Assembly (NCBI GenBank): GCA_022592435.1
Contig: JABYQS010000115.1
Coordinates: forward strand, 1-64,000
Reading direction: 5' to 3'
Source of the DNA: Cerioporus squamosus
Taxonomy: Eukaryota; Basidiomycota; Agaricomycetes; Polyporales; Polyporaceae
Length of the DNA stretch: 64,000 bases
Of the stretch, positions 1-10,266 are shown piece after piece. Position 1 is the first letter of the stretch, and each line of letters starts with the position of its first letter. A model generated the notes under the pieces. That model saw only the letters and a list, made by a program, of their open reading frames with translations, was not told the origin of the DNA and searched no databases. The position numbers and the translations under genes were made by a program.

Positions 1-279
1 CTTCCCAGACTGCTCGGCAGTATTATACCTAAAAACTACTCTACACGTGTATCCTAGTCAACTCGAGTCACTGAGACTCGGTCCTCGCCTTTCGTTGGAT
101 GCACGGGCTGAAAGCGAGAGTGGAGACAGAGGCGGGACAAGACGGTCGGCGGTGCTGAGCACAAGGTAGGTGGACGAAGCGAGCGGCGGGATCACGCGTG
201 TCAGATGACACGTGTTGACGCCCGCGCGGTCGCATGCCTCATGCCCTGTTTTCGGCACCGAGCCTCTTTGACCGTAACA
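1..279 (-). repeat. 3' LTR of the gypsy element (truncated by the window)
   Basis: This matches 7018-7304 almost base for base, and both copies end in the same CCGTAACA on the plus strand. The left copy is shorter at several runs (for example two T instead of three in the TATTTATA box, and a shorter G run near 115), so most differences are small indels. The outer end is beyond the window. Confidence 0.93.
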
Positions 280-294
280 TTACCCCCCTCTTAA
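280..294 (-). other. Polypurine tract of the gypsy element
   Basis: On the minus strand the sequence just before the 3' LTR reads AAGAGGGGGGTAA and then TGTTACGG. A purine run directly abutting an LTR that begins with TG is the expected plus-strand primer, and it fixes the LTR boundary at 279. Confidence 0.75.
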
Positions 295-305
295 GCATCA
301 TGTCC

Positions 306-3300
306 TCATGATTGCGCGAATGTCCATACTCGAAGAGGTACTGTCTGGGTTCCCTTCCATCTATCCCATTTTCTGGACCAGAAATCCCATTCAGCATCAT
401 GCGGATCGGTGAGGGTGACCAGCCGAGCTCGAGGAGCAATTCGTATCGGGGGAATTGGTTGCTGTGCCATGGGACTCTTCTTGTGGAAGTCATCTAGCAA
501 AGGCTTGTACTTGCCCACTAGTTCTCCACGAGGGACCCAGGTACGTTCTGACCAGGGTTGATCCTTCCACTTGATCAGATACTTGATGGTACCTGCTTCC
601 TTCTTAGAGTCACAGACCTCTTCTGGTACTGGTTCTTGGTCAATTCCCTGAGGTGCTGATGTCACCAGCTTCTCCTGGTTTTCGAATTCGGGAGGGTGTG
701 CAGGTGTAAGAAGGTCCTCATTGAAAACAGGGTGAATGCCACGGAGGCTCTTGGGGAGCTTGAGCTTATATGCACCAGCGCCAACCTTGCTGATAACCTT
801 GAATGGGCCATAGCGCTTGTGTTCCAGCTTCTTCTTTGGCCTGTCAGTGGAAATGTTGGTGGCTTCCAACCAGACTAGATCTCCTGGTTGATATTCCCGT
901 GCAGGTTGTTGGCGTTGGTCATACTTCCGTTTCATCAACTCCTGTGCATGCTTCATACTCTCGGTGGCCTGATCAGAGATCTTCTTCATGCGTTCCACAA
1001 ACTGATCCACAGACTCTGCCTTCCCTTTCCACTTTGTTTCTACTCCGGTGAAGGGATGAAAACCATGATTCATGAAGAACGGAGTGTGCTTGGTCGACTC
1101 GTGCCTTTTGTTCCGATAAGAGAATACTGCCAGCGGAAGCCAATCCACCCAGTCATCCTGGCGATAGTTGATGAATATGCGGAGATAGTTCTTGATTTTG
1201 CGATTCATTCGCTCTGTTTGACCATCGGTTTGAGGATGGTAGGCAGTGCTAGGATTGCCCTTGATGCCCAGCTTCTTGTAGAGATCCTTGGTGAAGTTGG
1301 AAACAAACTGTGGACCCCTGTCTGAGGTGATCTTCTCTGGAAGCCCATGGTGAACATATAGGTGCTTCAGTAAGAGGTTGGCATATCCTTCTGAATCCAG
1401 AGTCTTGTTGCAGGGTATGGCAATGATGTCCTTGGATTTCATATCCACAATGACCAGGATGGCATCAAAACCTAGGCAGCTTGGTAGATCCGTGATCATA
1501 TCGACAGAGATATGTTCCCAGTTCCGGGATGGAACATCGTGGGGGTTCAGTGGTGCAGCTTTCCTCTGGGTGCGGATCTTGGTTCGTTGGCACGTGGCAC
1601 ATCCTTTGATGTAACGGGCTACATCTTTGCGCAGGGATGGCCACCAGTAGGAACGGTAGATGAGTTCTTGAGTTCTGTCTCTGCCTGGGTGGCCTGCTGA
1701 GACGGAGTCGTGATGAGAAGCAATGATACGTCCGCGGAGGCTTTCATTGTTGGGAATCACCAGCTTCCCCCGTCTGTAGACCAGACCGTCCTCGGTTTGG
1801 GAGAGGTCATCTGATTTTCCCAATTGTTCCATTATTGCCAGGTCCATTAGGGACAGATTCTCCTTGACATCATCCAGAATGCTGGAAGCCCCATCAACTG
1901 CCCGGAACATATGTGGCTTGAGCAGGACACTTTCTTCATCATCTAAGGTACCATTTGCATGATCTGGTCGGCGAGACAGTGCATCGGGTTTTTCCATGCT
2001 CTTCCCTGGATGATGCGTAAGGACTAGATCATACTCCTGAATAGTGAGAAGCCATCGTGCTTGTCGTGGGTTCAGCCATTGAGGTTTGCGGAAGTACTCG
2101 AGGTTCTTGTGGTCTGTCCAGACTTCCACAGGGTGTTTGGCACCAAGGAGGAAATGTCGCCATTCATCGAGGGCATGAATGATGGCTAGCATCTCCCGGT
2201 CGTAGATCTCGTAGTTGCGTTCTGCGGGAGATAGAGATCGGGACAGGAATGCTATGGTTCTCCACTTTCCATCTTGCTTCTGGGATAGCTCGGCTCCTAA
2301 CGCGAACTTGGAGGCATCACATTCGACCTTGAATGGATCATCATCGTTTGGCACGGCCAAGACAGGGGCTGAAGTAATGAGTCTCTTGATGGTGTCGAAT
2401 GCAGTTTGTTCCTCATCTGTCCATTTCCAGTCGGTTTGCCCAGTGAGCCGGTTTAATGGCCCAGCAACTTTGGAAAAGTCCTTGATGAAGCGACGATAGA
2501 AGTTCGCAAATCCTAGGAAACCCTGTACATGCTTCTTGCATGTAGGAGTCGGCCATTGGGTGACACCGGCCACCTTTGCTGGGTCCATCTTGACAACTCC
2601 TGGCGCAATGATATGTCCAAGGTACTCCGTTTCCTGAACCTCAAACTCGCACTTGTCTGGTTTACATGTGAGTTTGTTCTCTCGCAATATTTGCAAAACC
2701 TGGCGTACGAGCTTTCGATGTTCTTCCAGTGTTTGGGATATGATGAGGATGTCGTCAAGATATACAATGACATGTCCCTTCAGGATCAGATCCTTGAAGA
2801 TATCATTCATCATCATCTGGAAAGTTGATGGAGAGTTGGAGAGTCCAAAGAACATGACTGTTGGCTCAAAGAGTCCTCGATTGGTGATGAAAGCTGCCTT
2901 CTCCTCGTCTCCTTCCTTCATGCGGATATTGTTGTATCCCCAGCGTACATCCAGCTTGCTGTAGTATTTGGCACCCTTGAGCTTATCAAAAAGCTCAGAC
3001 ATCAGGGGCAGTGGGTACTTGTTTTTCTTGGTCATGGCATTGAGTTTCCGATAGTCCTGCACAGGTCGGAGCTTTCCATCCTTTTTCTTGACAAAGAAGA
3101 ACGAAGCACCCCATGGGGACTTGGAAGGCCGTATGCGTCCAGTGCGCAGGTTCTCGTCCAAGAATTCGTCTAGTGCCTGTTGATGTTCTCGGGGCATGGG
3201 GTAGATTTTTCCACAGTAGGGCTTGGCATCCGGAAGGAGTTCGATGGCATGATCATATGGTCGTCGTTCAGGGAGAGCATCGAAGTTGCTGTCCTCGAAA

Positions 3301-4142
3301 ACATCATGGAAGTCCCAATAGTGCTCTGGAACAGTCTCCTCGAATGACTTTGTCTTGAGTGCTTTATTTTGTTCAATAGCGATATCCATGGCTACTGAAG
3401 CTCTTCGAGCATGCAAATATTCAGGGATATTGAGCATGAAGATCCGATCTCCCTCTTCTAGGGCAAGTTCGCACGAGTGGGGGCATCGCTCGAACTCTAG
3501 GGTCTTCTTCTGCCAGTCAATGATAGGATTGTGGTGCTGTATCCATTCATGTCCCAGGAACAGGTCTGCCTTGCCAAGATCGGTGACCAAGAGCTGCATC
3601 TTCTCCCGATGATTCCCGATGGTGATGAACACTTCTACATAGTGGGTGATGTGTCCACCGATGTTAGGAGTTCCATCAGCATTGTGTACCGGGATGGGTC
3701 GTTCATATGGTTTCGGGGTCAGGCCAGCTCGTCGAACCAGATCACGGTGGATACATGATCCTGTGCATCCAGTGTCCAATAGTGCTTGCACTGACTGCTT
3801 GACAGTTGTCTCCGGATTCTCCAAGATGAGTGGAATGTCCATCTGTCGCTTGGATCCGATACCGCGGACCACATTGAACAGCTTTGGTCCAATTCGATTG
3901 ATGCTGATGGCATTGAAGGGTTTTGGTTCCGCTGCACTCGGAGATTTTTCGATTTTTATATGATTTTTGGAAAGAGAATTAAGCACAGATTCCCGTCTGC
4001 CGCGCTTCTGGGTAGAAGTTGCTCCTTCGGTTGGTTGAGGAGTAATAACAACTGGTTCTTCGGCAGTGTCCATAGTATCGTACACAGGTAAACAAGCAAA
4101 GCGATTCTGGGTCGGTATAGTACAAAGGGGAAAAGAAGACAT
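306..4142 (-). CDS. pol: Gypsy Pol polyprotein: protease, RT, RNase H, integrase, chromodomain
   Basis: A single open frame of 1278 codons with a true ATG at 4142. The retroviral-type aspartic protease motif LLDTGCTG is at about residues 121-128. The reverse transcriptase follows, with its catalytic YLDD at 461-464 and the upstream Asp in SKLDVRWGY near 398. RNase H (VECDASKFALG, TDHKNL) comes next, then an HHCC zinc finger (HHDS...CATCQ), a DDE integrase core (VDMITDLP, SDRGPQF, QTDGQTERMNR) and a C-terminal chromodomain-like stretch (YLIKWKDQPW, TWVPR). The ATG lies 8 nt after the gag stop in the -1 frame, and the pol frame is open upstream of it, so expression could use -1 frameshifting or reinitiation. 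No lesion is visible in this ORF. Confidence 0.96.
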   Translation of the reverse strand: MSSFPLCTIPTQNRFACLPVYDTMDTAEEPVVITPQPTEGATSTQKRGRRESVLNSLSKNHIKIEKSPSAAEPKPFNAISINRIGPKLFNVVRGIGSKRQMDIPLILENPETTVKQSVQALLDTGCTGSCIHRDLVRRAGLTPKPYERPIPVHNADGTPNIGGHITHYVEVFITIGNHREKMQLLVTDLGKADLFLGHEWIQHHNPIIDWQKKTLEFERCPHSCELALEEGDRIFMLNIPEYLHARRASVAMDIAIEQNKALKTKSFEETVPEHYWDFHDVFEDSNFDALPERRPYDHAIELLPDAKPYCGKIYPMPREHQQALDEFLDENLRTGRIRPSKSPWGASFFFVKKKDGKLRPVQDYRKLNAMTKKNKYPLPLMSELFDKLKGAKYYSKLDVRWGYNNIRMKEGDEEKAAFITNRGLFEPTVMFFGLSNSPSTFQMMMNDIFKDLILKGHVIVYLDDILIISQTLEEHRKLVRQVLQILRENKLTCKPDKCEFEVQETEYLGHIIAPGVVKMDPAKVAGVTQWPTPTCKKHVQGFLGFANFYRRFIKDFSKVAGPLNRLTGQTDWKWTDEEQTAFDTIKRLITSAPVLAVPNDDDPFKVECDASKFALGAELSQKQDGKWRTIAFLSRSLSPAERNYEIYDREMLAIIHALDEWRHFLLGAKHPVEVWTDHKNLEYFRKPQWLNPRQARWLLTIQEYDLVLTHHPGKSMEKPDALSRRPDHANGTLDDEESVLLKPHMFRAVDGASSILDDVKENLSLMDLAIMEQLGKSDDLSQTEDGLVYRRGKLVIPNNESLRGRIIASHHDSVSAGHPGRDRTQELIYRSYWWPSLRKDVARYIKGCATCQRTKIRTQRKAAPLNPHDVPSRNWEHISVDMITDLPSCLGFDAILVIVDMKSKDIIAIPCNKTLDSEGYANLLLKHLYVHHGLPEKITSDRGPQFVSNFTKDLYKKLGIKGNPSTAYHPQTDGQTERMNRKIKNYLRIFINYRQDDWVDWLPLAVFSYRNKRHESTKHTPFFMNHGFHPFTGVETKWKGKAESVDQFVERMKKISDQATESMKHAQELMKRKYDQRQQPAREYQPGDLVWLEATNISTDRPKKKLEHKRYGPFKVISKVGAGAYKLKLPKSLRGIHPVFNEDLLTPAHPPEFENQEKLVTSAPQGIDQEPVPEEVCDSKKEAGTIKYLIKWKDQPWSERTWVPRGELVGKYKPLLDDFHKKSPMAQQPIPPIRIAPRARLVTLTDPHDAEWDFWSRKWDRWKGTQTVPLRVWTFAQS

Positions 4143-4150
4143 CGTGTCCG

Positions 4151-5751
4151 TTACTCCTGAGACACAGGCTCGTGCAGCTGCCCGGTCTCGAAGATAAAAC
4201 CCTGTGCGAGGAAGTCCTCTGGCTCCTCAGCTGCCCACGTGCGGATGCTTTCAATCATCTCGGTACGTTCCTCGGTCTCCCATGCGCGAAGACGCTGAGT
4301 TGGGCGATTGGGGATGTGCCACGGAGATCCACAAGATCCGGTTTCATCCTTGCGTGCACCACAACTCTGCTTCCGACAACGCTGGGCCTTGAACCGATCT
4401 ATCTCCATTGGCTGACCACGACCACCATAGGTGATACCAGTGGTGTCTCGCTTGTCCAATTTTGGGTTGAACAGCGGCTGAGATGGTGGCGGGCGAGGTG
4501 GTGTGGTGTTGGTTGTAGAACGGGGAGGAGGATTCGACCCTGTGGCTCGGCCAAAGCCAGTGACCCCCTTGTGTAATAGATCGAAAGATCGGTCCGCGTC
4601 GTCGAGGGCAATGATGCGTTCCTTCCACTCATCGTAAGTGCTGGGCTTCTTTTCTGAGCGATAGATGTCTCGGAGCAGATCCTTGCGGACCTTCTGCAAG
4701 ATCATTTCAACAGCGGAGGGATCGGTGGTTGCGAGACCAGCAGCACCGAGGTGCTGTTCGAATTCCACAAAGAAGTCCTGGGCACTACGATTGCCTTGCG
4801 TAAGCGCTGTGAGGTCATTGAACGCTCGTCGCTTGGAGTTCGGGTCATGGAAGACCTTATCAAGGGCATCCCAGAATGCGGAGGTGCTGGCGAAATTCCA
4901 TCGAGCAGGGCTTTGACCAGCTGCGGCTGTCGAATTTGCCAAGCGGAAGGCTCGTTTCCATTGATCAATTGATTTGCTGCCTCAAATGTACGACAGGACA
5001 TACTTGATTGTTTGGTCGAGGGTAGCACCATCAACGTAGATCAGCATCTCGTTTTTCCACGTGTCGTATTTGGACTTATCTCCAGTGAACGGCTCTGGTT
5101 CCTTGGGCTTGAGCGCTGCATTCACTTGAACAGGTGCCGCAGATGCTCCGGTATTTGCCATTTGGTTGACAAGGGTTTGGATGGCTGCAAGGATGTTGTT
5201 AACATCCGCCGATGTAACTGCCGCCATTTGCGATCCTTGTATTCTTCGCGGCGATACTGTTCCTGGAGTTCGAGGAGCACTGGAGGTGGTACCGGGAAGG
5301 TGGGCTTCTTCGGCAGGTGCGGAGGAGGATGGGAGCTCGTAGAAGAGCGGATCGGGGTCGAGATTGAGGTTGTCGAGGTGTTCTGCAAGCGGCGAGACTG
5401 GTGGGACGTCCTCCACTGCCGGTGTGGGGTGTGAGGATGTTTGCGCTGATAGGAGGTTGTGGGTGACGATGGGTGTAACTCGTGTGGATGAGGGACGGGT
5501 GATCGCTCGGCAATCGGAGTATTCTTCGAGGACTTGTGTGAGCTTCGATATGATATCGTCGAAGCGATGCGGACAGGGACTACTTTCACAGGGGTAGAGT
5601 TCTTCCTCTGTGGTGTAGTGGTAGTCTCTATTGTCTCGATCGATGCAGTGGAAAAGCCCAGCGCAGTCTGCAGGGGACTCGGAAGAGGAGTCGGAGTCGG
5701 ACACGGTGAATAAGAGGCAAGAAGTAAGTCAAGGTCGTAGTCTGTAACCAT
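4151..5751 (-). pseudogene. gag: Gypsy gag, broken by one in-frame stop and one frameshift
   Basis: Capsid-like retrotransposon Gag coding sequence. From 5704 to 4151 one frame runs through except for a TGA at 4982-4984, where CGA to TGA (a CpG transition) is the simplest origin; homology-like text continues on both sides (TIKYVLSYI, then SIDQWKRAF). The first ATG upstream (5751) is in another frame and joins after a one-base loss near 5700. The first in-frame ATG inside is only at 5227. Ahead of it lies an extension of about 160 residues with a Cys-containing motif at 5561-5665 (CAGLFH...PCPHRF) and a Pro/Ser-rich linker. No CCHC zinc knuckle is recognisable near the C-terminus, only scattered Cys. 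The frame ends 8 nt before the pol ATG. Confidence 0.85.
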
Positions 5752-5872
5752 GGACTTGGGGTTGTGCCCAAGTTCTTTAAGGGTTTGGATAACCAGTTGA
5801 GGTAAGTCCAAAAAGCGGAAATGTAAAGGGAAGTATTCAAGGGAGGATTTTGCCTATAAGGCTGTCTAAATC

Positions 5873-6830
5873 CTAAGTAGAAATGAACTGGAGGGGATAG
5901 GTAACTGATGGGAGTACGTAAAGCTGCTCGGGGTGTTCGAGGTAGTTGAGCCACTCGCCCAAGGGTACGACAAACAGGAGGAAGGCAATCTGGTACGAGA
6001 TGGAAAGGCGGCTAAGCTCGGCAGCGTTCTCGTAAGCGTTGTAGTTGTTGAAGGTAGCTAGGCGACCTCGGCCCGGGGCCCTATCGTAAAGGATAAGCTC
6101 GAGTGTACCGTTGGGGGCCCAGTCAATGCGGATATTAATGTCAAGGGTTGGAACGGGGAGCGCAATGTCAGGGAGGAAATACGCTACTGCGGGGTGCGGA
6201 AGGTCTGCGGGGGTGGGCCAGATGGAGCAGAAGTCGGGCCAAGTCGCGTCGAAGTTGCCGACTACGTAATGACGACTATCGAGGAAGCGCTGATGGGAGA
6301 GTTCGTCAAGAACGTCGTGATAGGTGGCAAGGAGATCGGTGAGCGGGCCGTGCTCGGGGGTGATGGTAACGAAACGGGGATAGCCGTTGCGGCGCGCGTA
6401 CCGGGTCTGGAGTTTGCGAAGAGTCAAGCGAAGATCGCTATTGCGGTTGTGATCCCAGAGGCTGGGCGATGTAGGGGTGAATGCGGCGGAGGAGTGTATG
6501 GTATGTGGCGTTGTCCCACGAGATGAGATCGCGGATGGGGAGGTGCTGGCGCCCGGGGAGATCCGGCTGCTCGGTGTCGGGGATGTCGACGAAATCTTCG
6601 AGGAGGATGCAGATGATGGGGAGGATGTCGTCCTGGTCGGCAGGGCTGCCGGCGAGAGACACGATCTGGTGGACCCGATCGCAATATTCGCGATTGCGGA
6701 TGAGGGTGGGGGCGCGGCCGCGGCTGCAGCGATGAATCCGGGGTCCGGGGACGCGAGGAGGTACGCGTGGGAGGGAGCCGGAGACCCGGAAGAGATGGAG
6801 ATCGGAGGGGAGCGCTGCGGATAGCTCACT
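5873..6830 (-). pseudogene. Extra sense ORF between gypsy 5' LTR and gag, frameshifted
   Basis: An open frame on the element's coding strand ends at 5873. Its C-terminal 170 or so residues look coding (PRFVTITPEHG, NYNAYENAAELSRL). Between about 6662 and 6438 the coding-like text lies in a different frame (DDILPIICILLEDFVDIP, PIRDLISWDNATYHTLL), while the long open frame there is a Ser/Pro-rich shadow, so a frameshift sits near 6440-6470. The nominal start at 7057 is GTG inside the LTR and is not credible. I do not recognise the family. It is not a protease, RT or integrase, and standard chromoviruses have no gene here. It may be an accessory protein or a captured host exon. Confidence 0.5.
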
Positions 6831-7011
6831 GGAGGATAATCGTGAGTACGCGCGTCAGGGGTAGGGCGGAAAGGTACGCACTTGTGACCGGTTTGGATTC
6901 GCGGTCGACAAGCGAGGGAGGGGTGGTGTGGTAGACTTGCTTTATGACACGCTCGGAAGCGAGCGCTGTGTGGGAAGCGTCGGTTGGAGGGAAGAAATGC
7001 CAAAGCAAGTC

Positions 7012-7304
7012 TGGGGCTTCTCCCAGACTGCTCGGCAGTATTTATACCTAAAAACACTACTCTACACGTGTATCCTAGTCAACTCGAGTCACTGAGACTC
7101 TGTCCTCGCCTTCTCCTCGTTGGATGCGCGGGGCTGAAAGTGAGAGTGAGACAGAGGCGGGACAAGACGGTCGGCGGTGCTGAGCACAAGGTAGGTGGAC
7201 GAAGCGAGCGGCGGGATCACGCGTGTCAGATGACACGTGTTGACGCCCGCGCGGTCGCATGCCTCATGCCCTGTTTTCGGCACCGAGCCTCTTTGTCCGT
7301 AACA
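7012..7304 (-). repeat. 5' LTR of the gypsy element
   Basis: Repeats the sequence at 1-279. Plus-strand TGGGGCTTC at 7012 would give the canonical CA end on the minus strand, but the left copy is cut off, so this inner boundary is a guess. A TATAAATA box lies on the minus strand at 7039-7046, only about 30 bp from the LTR end, which implies a very short R-U5. I could not identify a clear tRNA primer site next to it. Confidence 0.9.
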
Positions 7305-7720
7305 GAGATACTTAAGTACGACTTCGAATGTTGCTCTCATGTCTTTTGAGGCATGCTTGTTTGATAAGCCATGCAGTGCGAAGTTCTCCTCGAAGTTCTC
7401 ATGGCTTGCCCTGAAGATCTTGACAAGCGGCGATTCTTGTATGATCCGCGCTTTCGTGAAGTTGGAGCCTTCCCCGCCATATGTTACCTGTCACCGGTGG
7501 CCCGTGCATTCGTGCATTGAGCAGTCAGGACTTGTCGCAGTCACACCATGTCAAGTACCAACCTTTGTCATCAGGTTCTGCAATTCAATGCACCAGTCGA
7601 CAGCCCTCGACTCCCCTTCCTCCCCAGTTGGATTGACTAACATATTGTACCTTATAGCCCGACTAAGATGTGGATGTGGTTTAGTCCCATAGCTGCACGG
7701 TCATAGCAAGTAGAACATGC
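7305..7720. other. Intergenic stretch between the gypsy element and the DUF6589 gene
   Basis: No gene, tRNA or repeat is apparent. It probably holds the 3' UTR of the minus-strand DUF6589 gene that ends at 7721. Confidence 0.5.
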
Positions 7721-9968
7721 TCACCGTAATCCAGGGGGATGAACGAAGTGCAGAGCATGCATGAACCGTAATGTGTAAGTACCGTACTTGTGCTTTCCGG
7801 TGGCCCGGAATAGCCGCACCCATGGCATGAGGAGAGTCTCAACACACCCGATATCGCCATGGTTCATGGCATACGCAAGCTCTTCGTAGAGTAGAAGATA
7901 GTGCATGGTCCGCATTGTGTTCATCCGAACCTCGTCGCGCTTCTCGTCGGACTCGCAATCGAGGGCGTACAGATCGAGACCCTCGCCCTCAATATACTCC
8001 CGAACTATCGTGTCGGCTATCTCCTGAACGGCCTCGAGCGAAGGCTTCGAAGCTGCCCATTCCTCCAGCGAGGACAAACCCGTGCGCTTCTCAACCTCAG
8101 ACCGCCAAGCATCCAGAACCAGCACCGTGAGGACGTGACCGATCAGCTGGTGCTGCTCTCGGAACTTCGCGTTAACCAGCTTTGAGCTCTCCCGCGGTCG
8201 CAGCTTCCCAACTATCCCTCGGAAACCTCTCGTGTCGCCTTGTGCCTTCGAAGGAACCATAAGCAGCCGCCATATTGCATCTGCCGCCGCCATCTTGAAG
8301 TGGAAGAAGCCCGGTATGGGGACAACCGACTGGAGCCGGTCGTAAGGTGTCTTCTCCACTGACCGCCGTCGCCGCGCTGAGAGGACGCGTTCATAGGTTC
8401 CCAGGTCACCGTGCACGAGGGTGACAAAGTCAGAGATGTCGATGGTGTCTCCATGCCGGTCCGAGTGCCCGTTTCCTACCCCTGCTTGTGCGTACATGTC
8501 GAGAATCGCAGCAATGTTGCCGGAGACCTTCGACTGGTTCAAGTCCATGGTGCGGAGTGGAACATGGCGCAGTTTGGTGACAGGAATAGCCTCGACGGGG
8601 TCCGGGACCTTCAGAGCACCGGCGAGATGTTTGAGAATCGGTGGGCCATGCTGGAAGAGAAGTCGCATGAGGAACCATGCCCGGAATGTGCCTCGACGAC
8701 TCGGACTCAACACTCCGGGCTGCGGCTCTGGTTCCGGATAGAGGGAATAGAGGTGCTGGATGGTCTTTGGCGCGTTGAAGGGACGCGGATCTGAGGCGTG
8801 GAGATTGAGCTCGGATCGCTCCCAGAGCAGCTTCGAGCATCTCAAGTCGTCGAGGGAAACACCGTGATCCAAGCCAAGCAGGGCACCGGTGGTGAGGTGC
8901 AGGAGGCCGTCTCCAGGCTTCTCAACGGTCGAGATCCCCACGTGCAACTGGAACTCCATGTTATCGTAGGCGTACGATGTAAGGAGAGTCTGCCCGAGCT
9001 CCCGTATTTCCTCCGCACTCGCTCTGGAAAGCGATAGAATTGCGCGGTGGATCGAGGTCAGGGAGATCGACATGCCCATCCGACCGAGTACCTTGATCAA
9101 CTTCTCGGGCGCATTGCAAGTGTGCATGAAGATGCCGAACGCACTTTGAAGCGCGTTACATCGCTGGTTAGTTGACTGCAGAAACACCGAGATAGTTGTC
9201 ACTGTTCGCTAATGAAACAAGGATTAGCCACAGATCCCGAATCAATATGCAGTGCAGCAACAGACGTACAAATTCAGCAATTGCTACTGCTAATGTATCG
9301 CGGTTCTTCTTGGCAGATGACTGCTTCATCGCCGTTGTACCCCTATCCTGTATAGAGTCCTCTAGGTCGTCGGCCCAGTACTCCAGCTCGGAGTCCGACA
9401 GGGCCATGCCATCCACATCCATCCGCGCTTCCGAGTCCCCTACAGCCCTCCCAGAACCACGGCTACCGCTCTCGGGACCATTGAGCATGGCATAGACAAG
9501 CGACCACAGCTCCGGTGCAACCTCTTTGATTTTTGCGGCAATCTCATGGACATGGAAGTTGCGGATTTGCTCGGGATCCGCTGAGACAGCGGAGAAGTGA
9601 AGACCGTGTTCTGAACGTGCAAGCTCTGCGACAAGCTGGGCGTAATGCGCACGCATCGTTTCGTGAGCCCATCGATGGGCCGGTCCCGAGGTCGCGGGGT
9701 GATCATAGAAGCTCGCGAGGATGGTCTTCGTGTTAGCGAGAAGGTCGCGGTATACGGGGTATGCGGGGTCATTCAGTTGCCTTTTGACCAGTAAGAACTC
9801 AAGGAGCTCTGTTAGAGTGACTCCGATGTTCTGAAGGTAAGCGAGTACGTCGAGGAGGACAGCGGCTCGATTCATTGCATGAAGGAGTAGTGGAAGTACA
9901 GGTACGCTATGTGCGAAGCCTTGCCGAGGTGAGACTGCCATATGCAGGTGGTTTCGGGCGGCTATCAT
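7721..9968 (-). CDS. DUF6589 family protein (function unknown)
   Basis: Two exons: 9968-9270 and 9208-7721, with a 61-bp intron (9209-9269, GTACGT...TTAG, phase 0) joining AIAEF to RTVTTISVF. The C-terminal half has features I associate with the Agaricomycete DUF6589 family: a long helical region, FHFKMAAADAIWRLL, and near the end YEELAYAMNHGDIG. No catalytic motif or membrane segment is seen. The chosen start is the first in-frame ATG (9968); the frame stays open upstream to about 10031 without another ATG, and family members are often longer, so an N-terminal exon may be missed. It lies beside the gypsy element but is not part of it. Some relatives are amplified in genomes, so a mobile-element origin is possible; that is inference. 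Confidence 0.75.
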
Positions 9969-10252
9969 CCGAGGACCGATGTTTGTTCGTGTTTGGTGCC
10001 AGCCCTCGCTGAGGGTTGAGGCCAAGAACACACTCTACACGTGACCCAGCGCTATGAGATATGTGAGCGCTTCCCCCCGCTGCAGAGATTCCACCTTGCC
10101 CCCGCCTCAGAGATTCTGCCTCAACCCGAAGCGAAGGGGTGGGCAGGAGCCTGGGGGGTGATGTGACGGGACGCGTGCTCCGCCACCGCGTCATGGACTG
10201 TCAAGGTGGAGGTCACCACTGGTCACCATCGTTGCCCGTTGCCCGACGCCCG

Positions 10253-10260
10253 TATATAAA
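10253..10260 (+). promoter_or_regulatory. TATA box (TATATAAA) upstream of the DUF3292 gene
   Basis: A perfect TATATAAA lies only 7 bp before the ATG at 10267. With transcription starting some 30 bp downstream, that ATG would be outside the mRNA, so this box argues that the true start codon is further in, for example the ATG at 10308, which is in another frame. Confidence 0.5.
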
Positions 10261-10266
10261 GTAGCC

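Larger units (their letters stand above)
1..7304 (-). mobile_element. Ty3/gypsy chromovirus LTR retrotransposon
   Basis: The element reads on the minus strand. Its 5' LTR is at about 7012-7304, followed by an upstream ORF, gag and pol, and its 3' LTR is at 1-279, cut by the window edge. The order protease, RT, RNase H, integrase and a C-terminal chromodomain-like segment is that of chromoviruses. The LTR starts TGTTACGG on the minus strand, next to a purine tract at 280-294. The LTRs differ by several small indels and substitutions, gag has a stop and a frameshift, and pol is open, so the copy is older than the copia element but not ancient. Any target-site duplication lies partly outside the window. 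Confidence 0.95.

Noticed and set aside
4982..4984. Programmed stop read-through in gypsy gag
   Set aside because: Considered as the main explanation, but a second lesion near 5700 in the same gene and the CpG context make decay more likely; kept only as an alternative.
5122..5811. 229-codon ORF overlapping gag in another frame
   Set aside because: Only its first 30 or so codons (from the ATG at 5751) look genuine and belong to gag before the frameshift; the rest is a Pro/Ser/Thr shadow.
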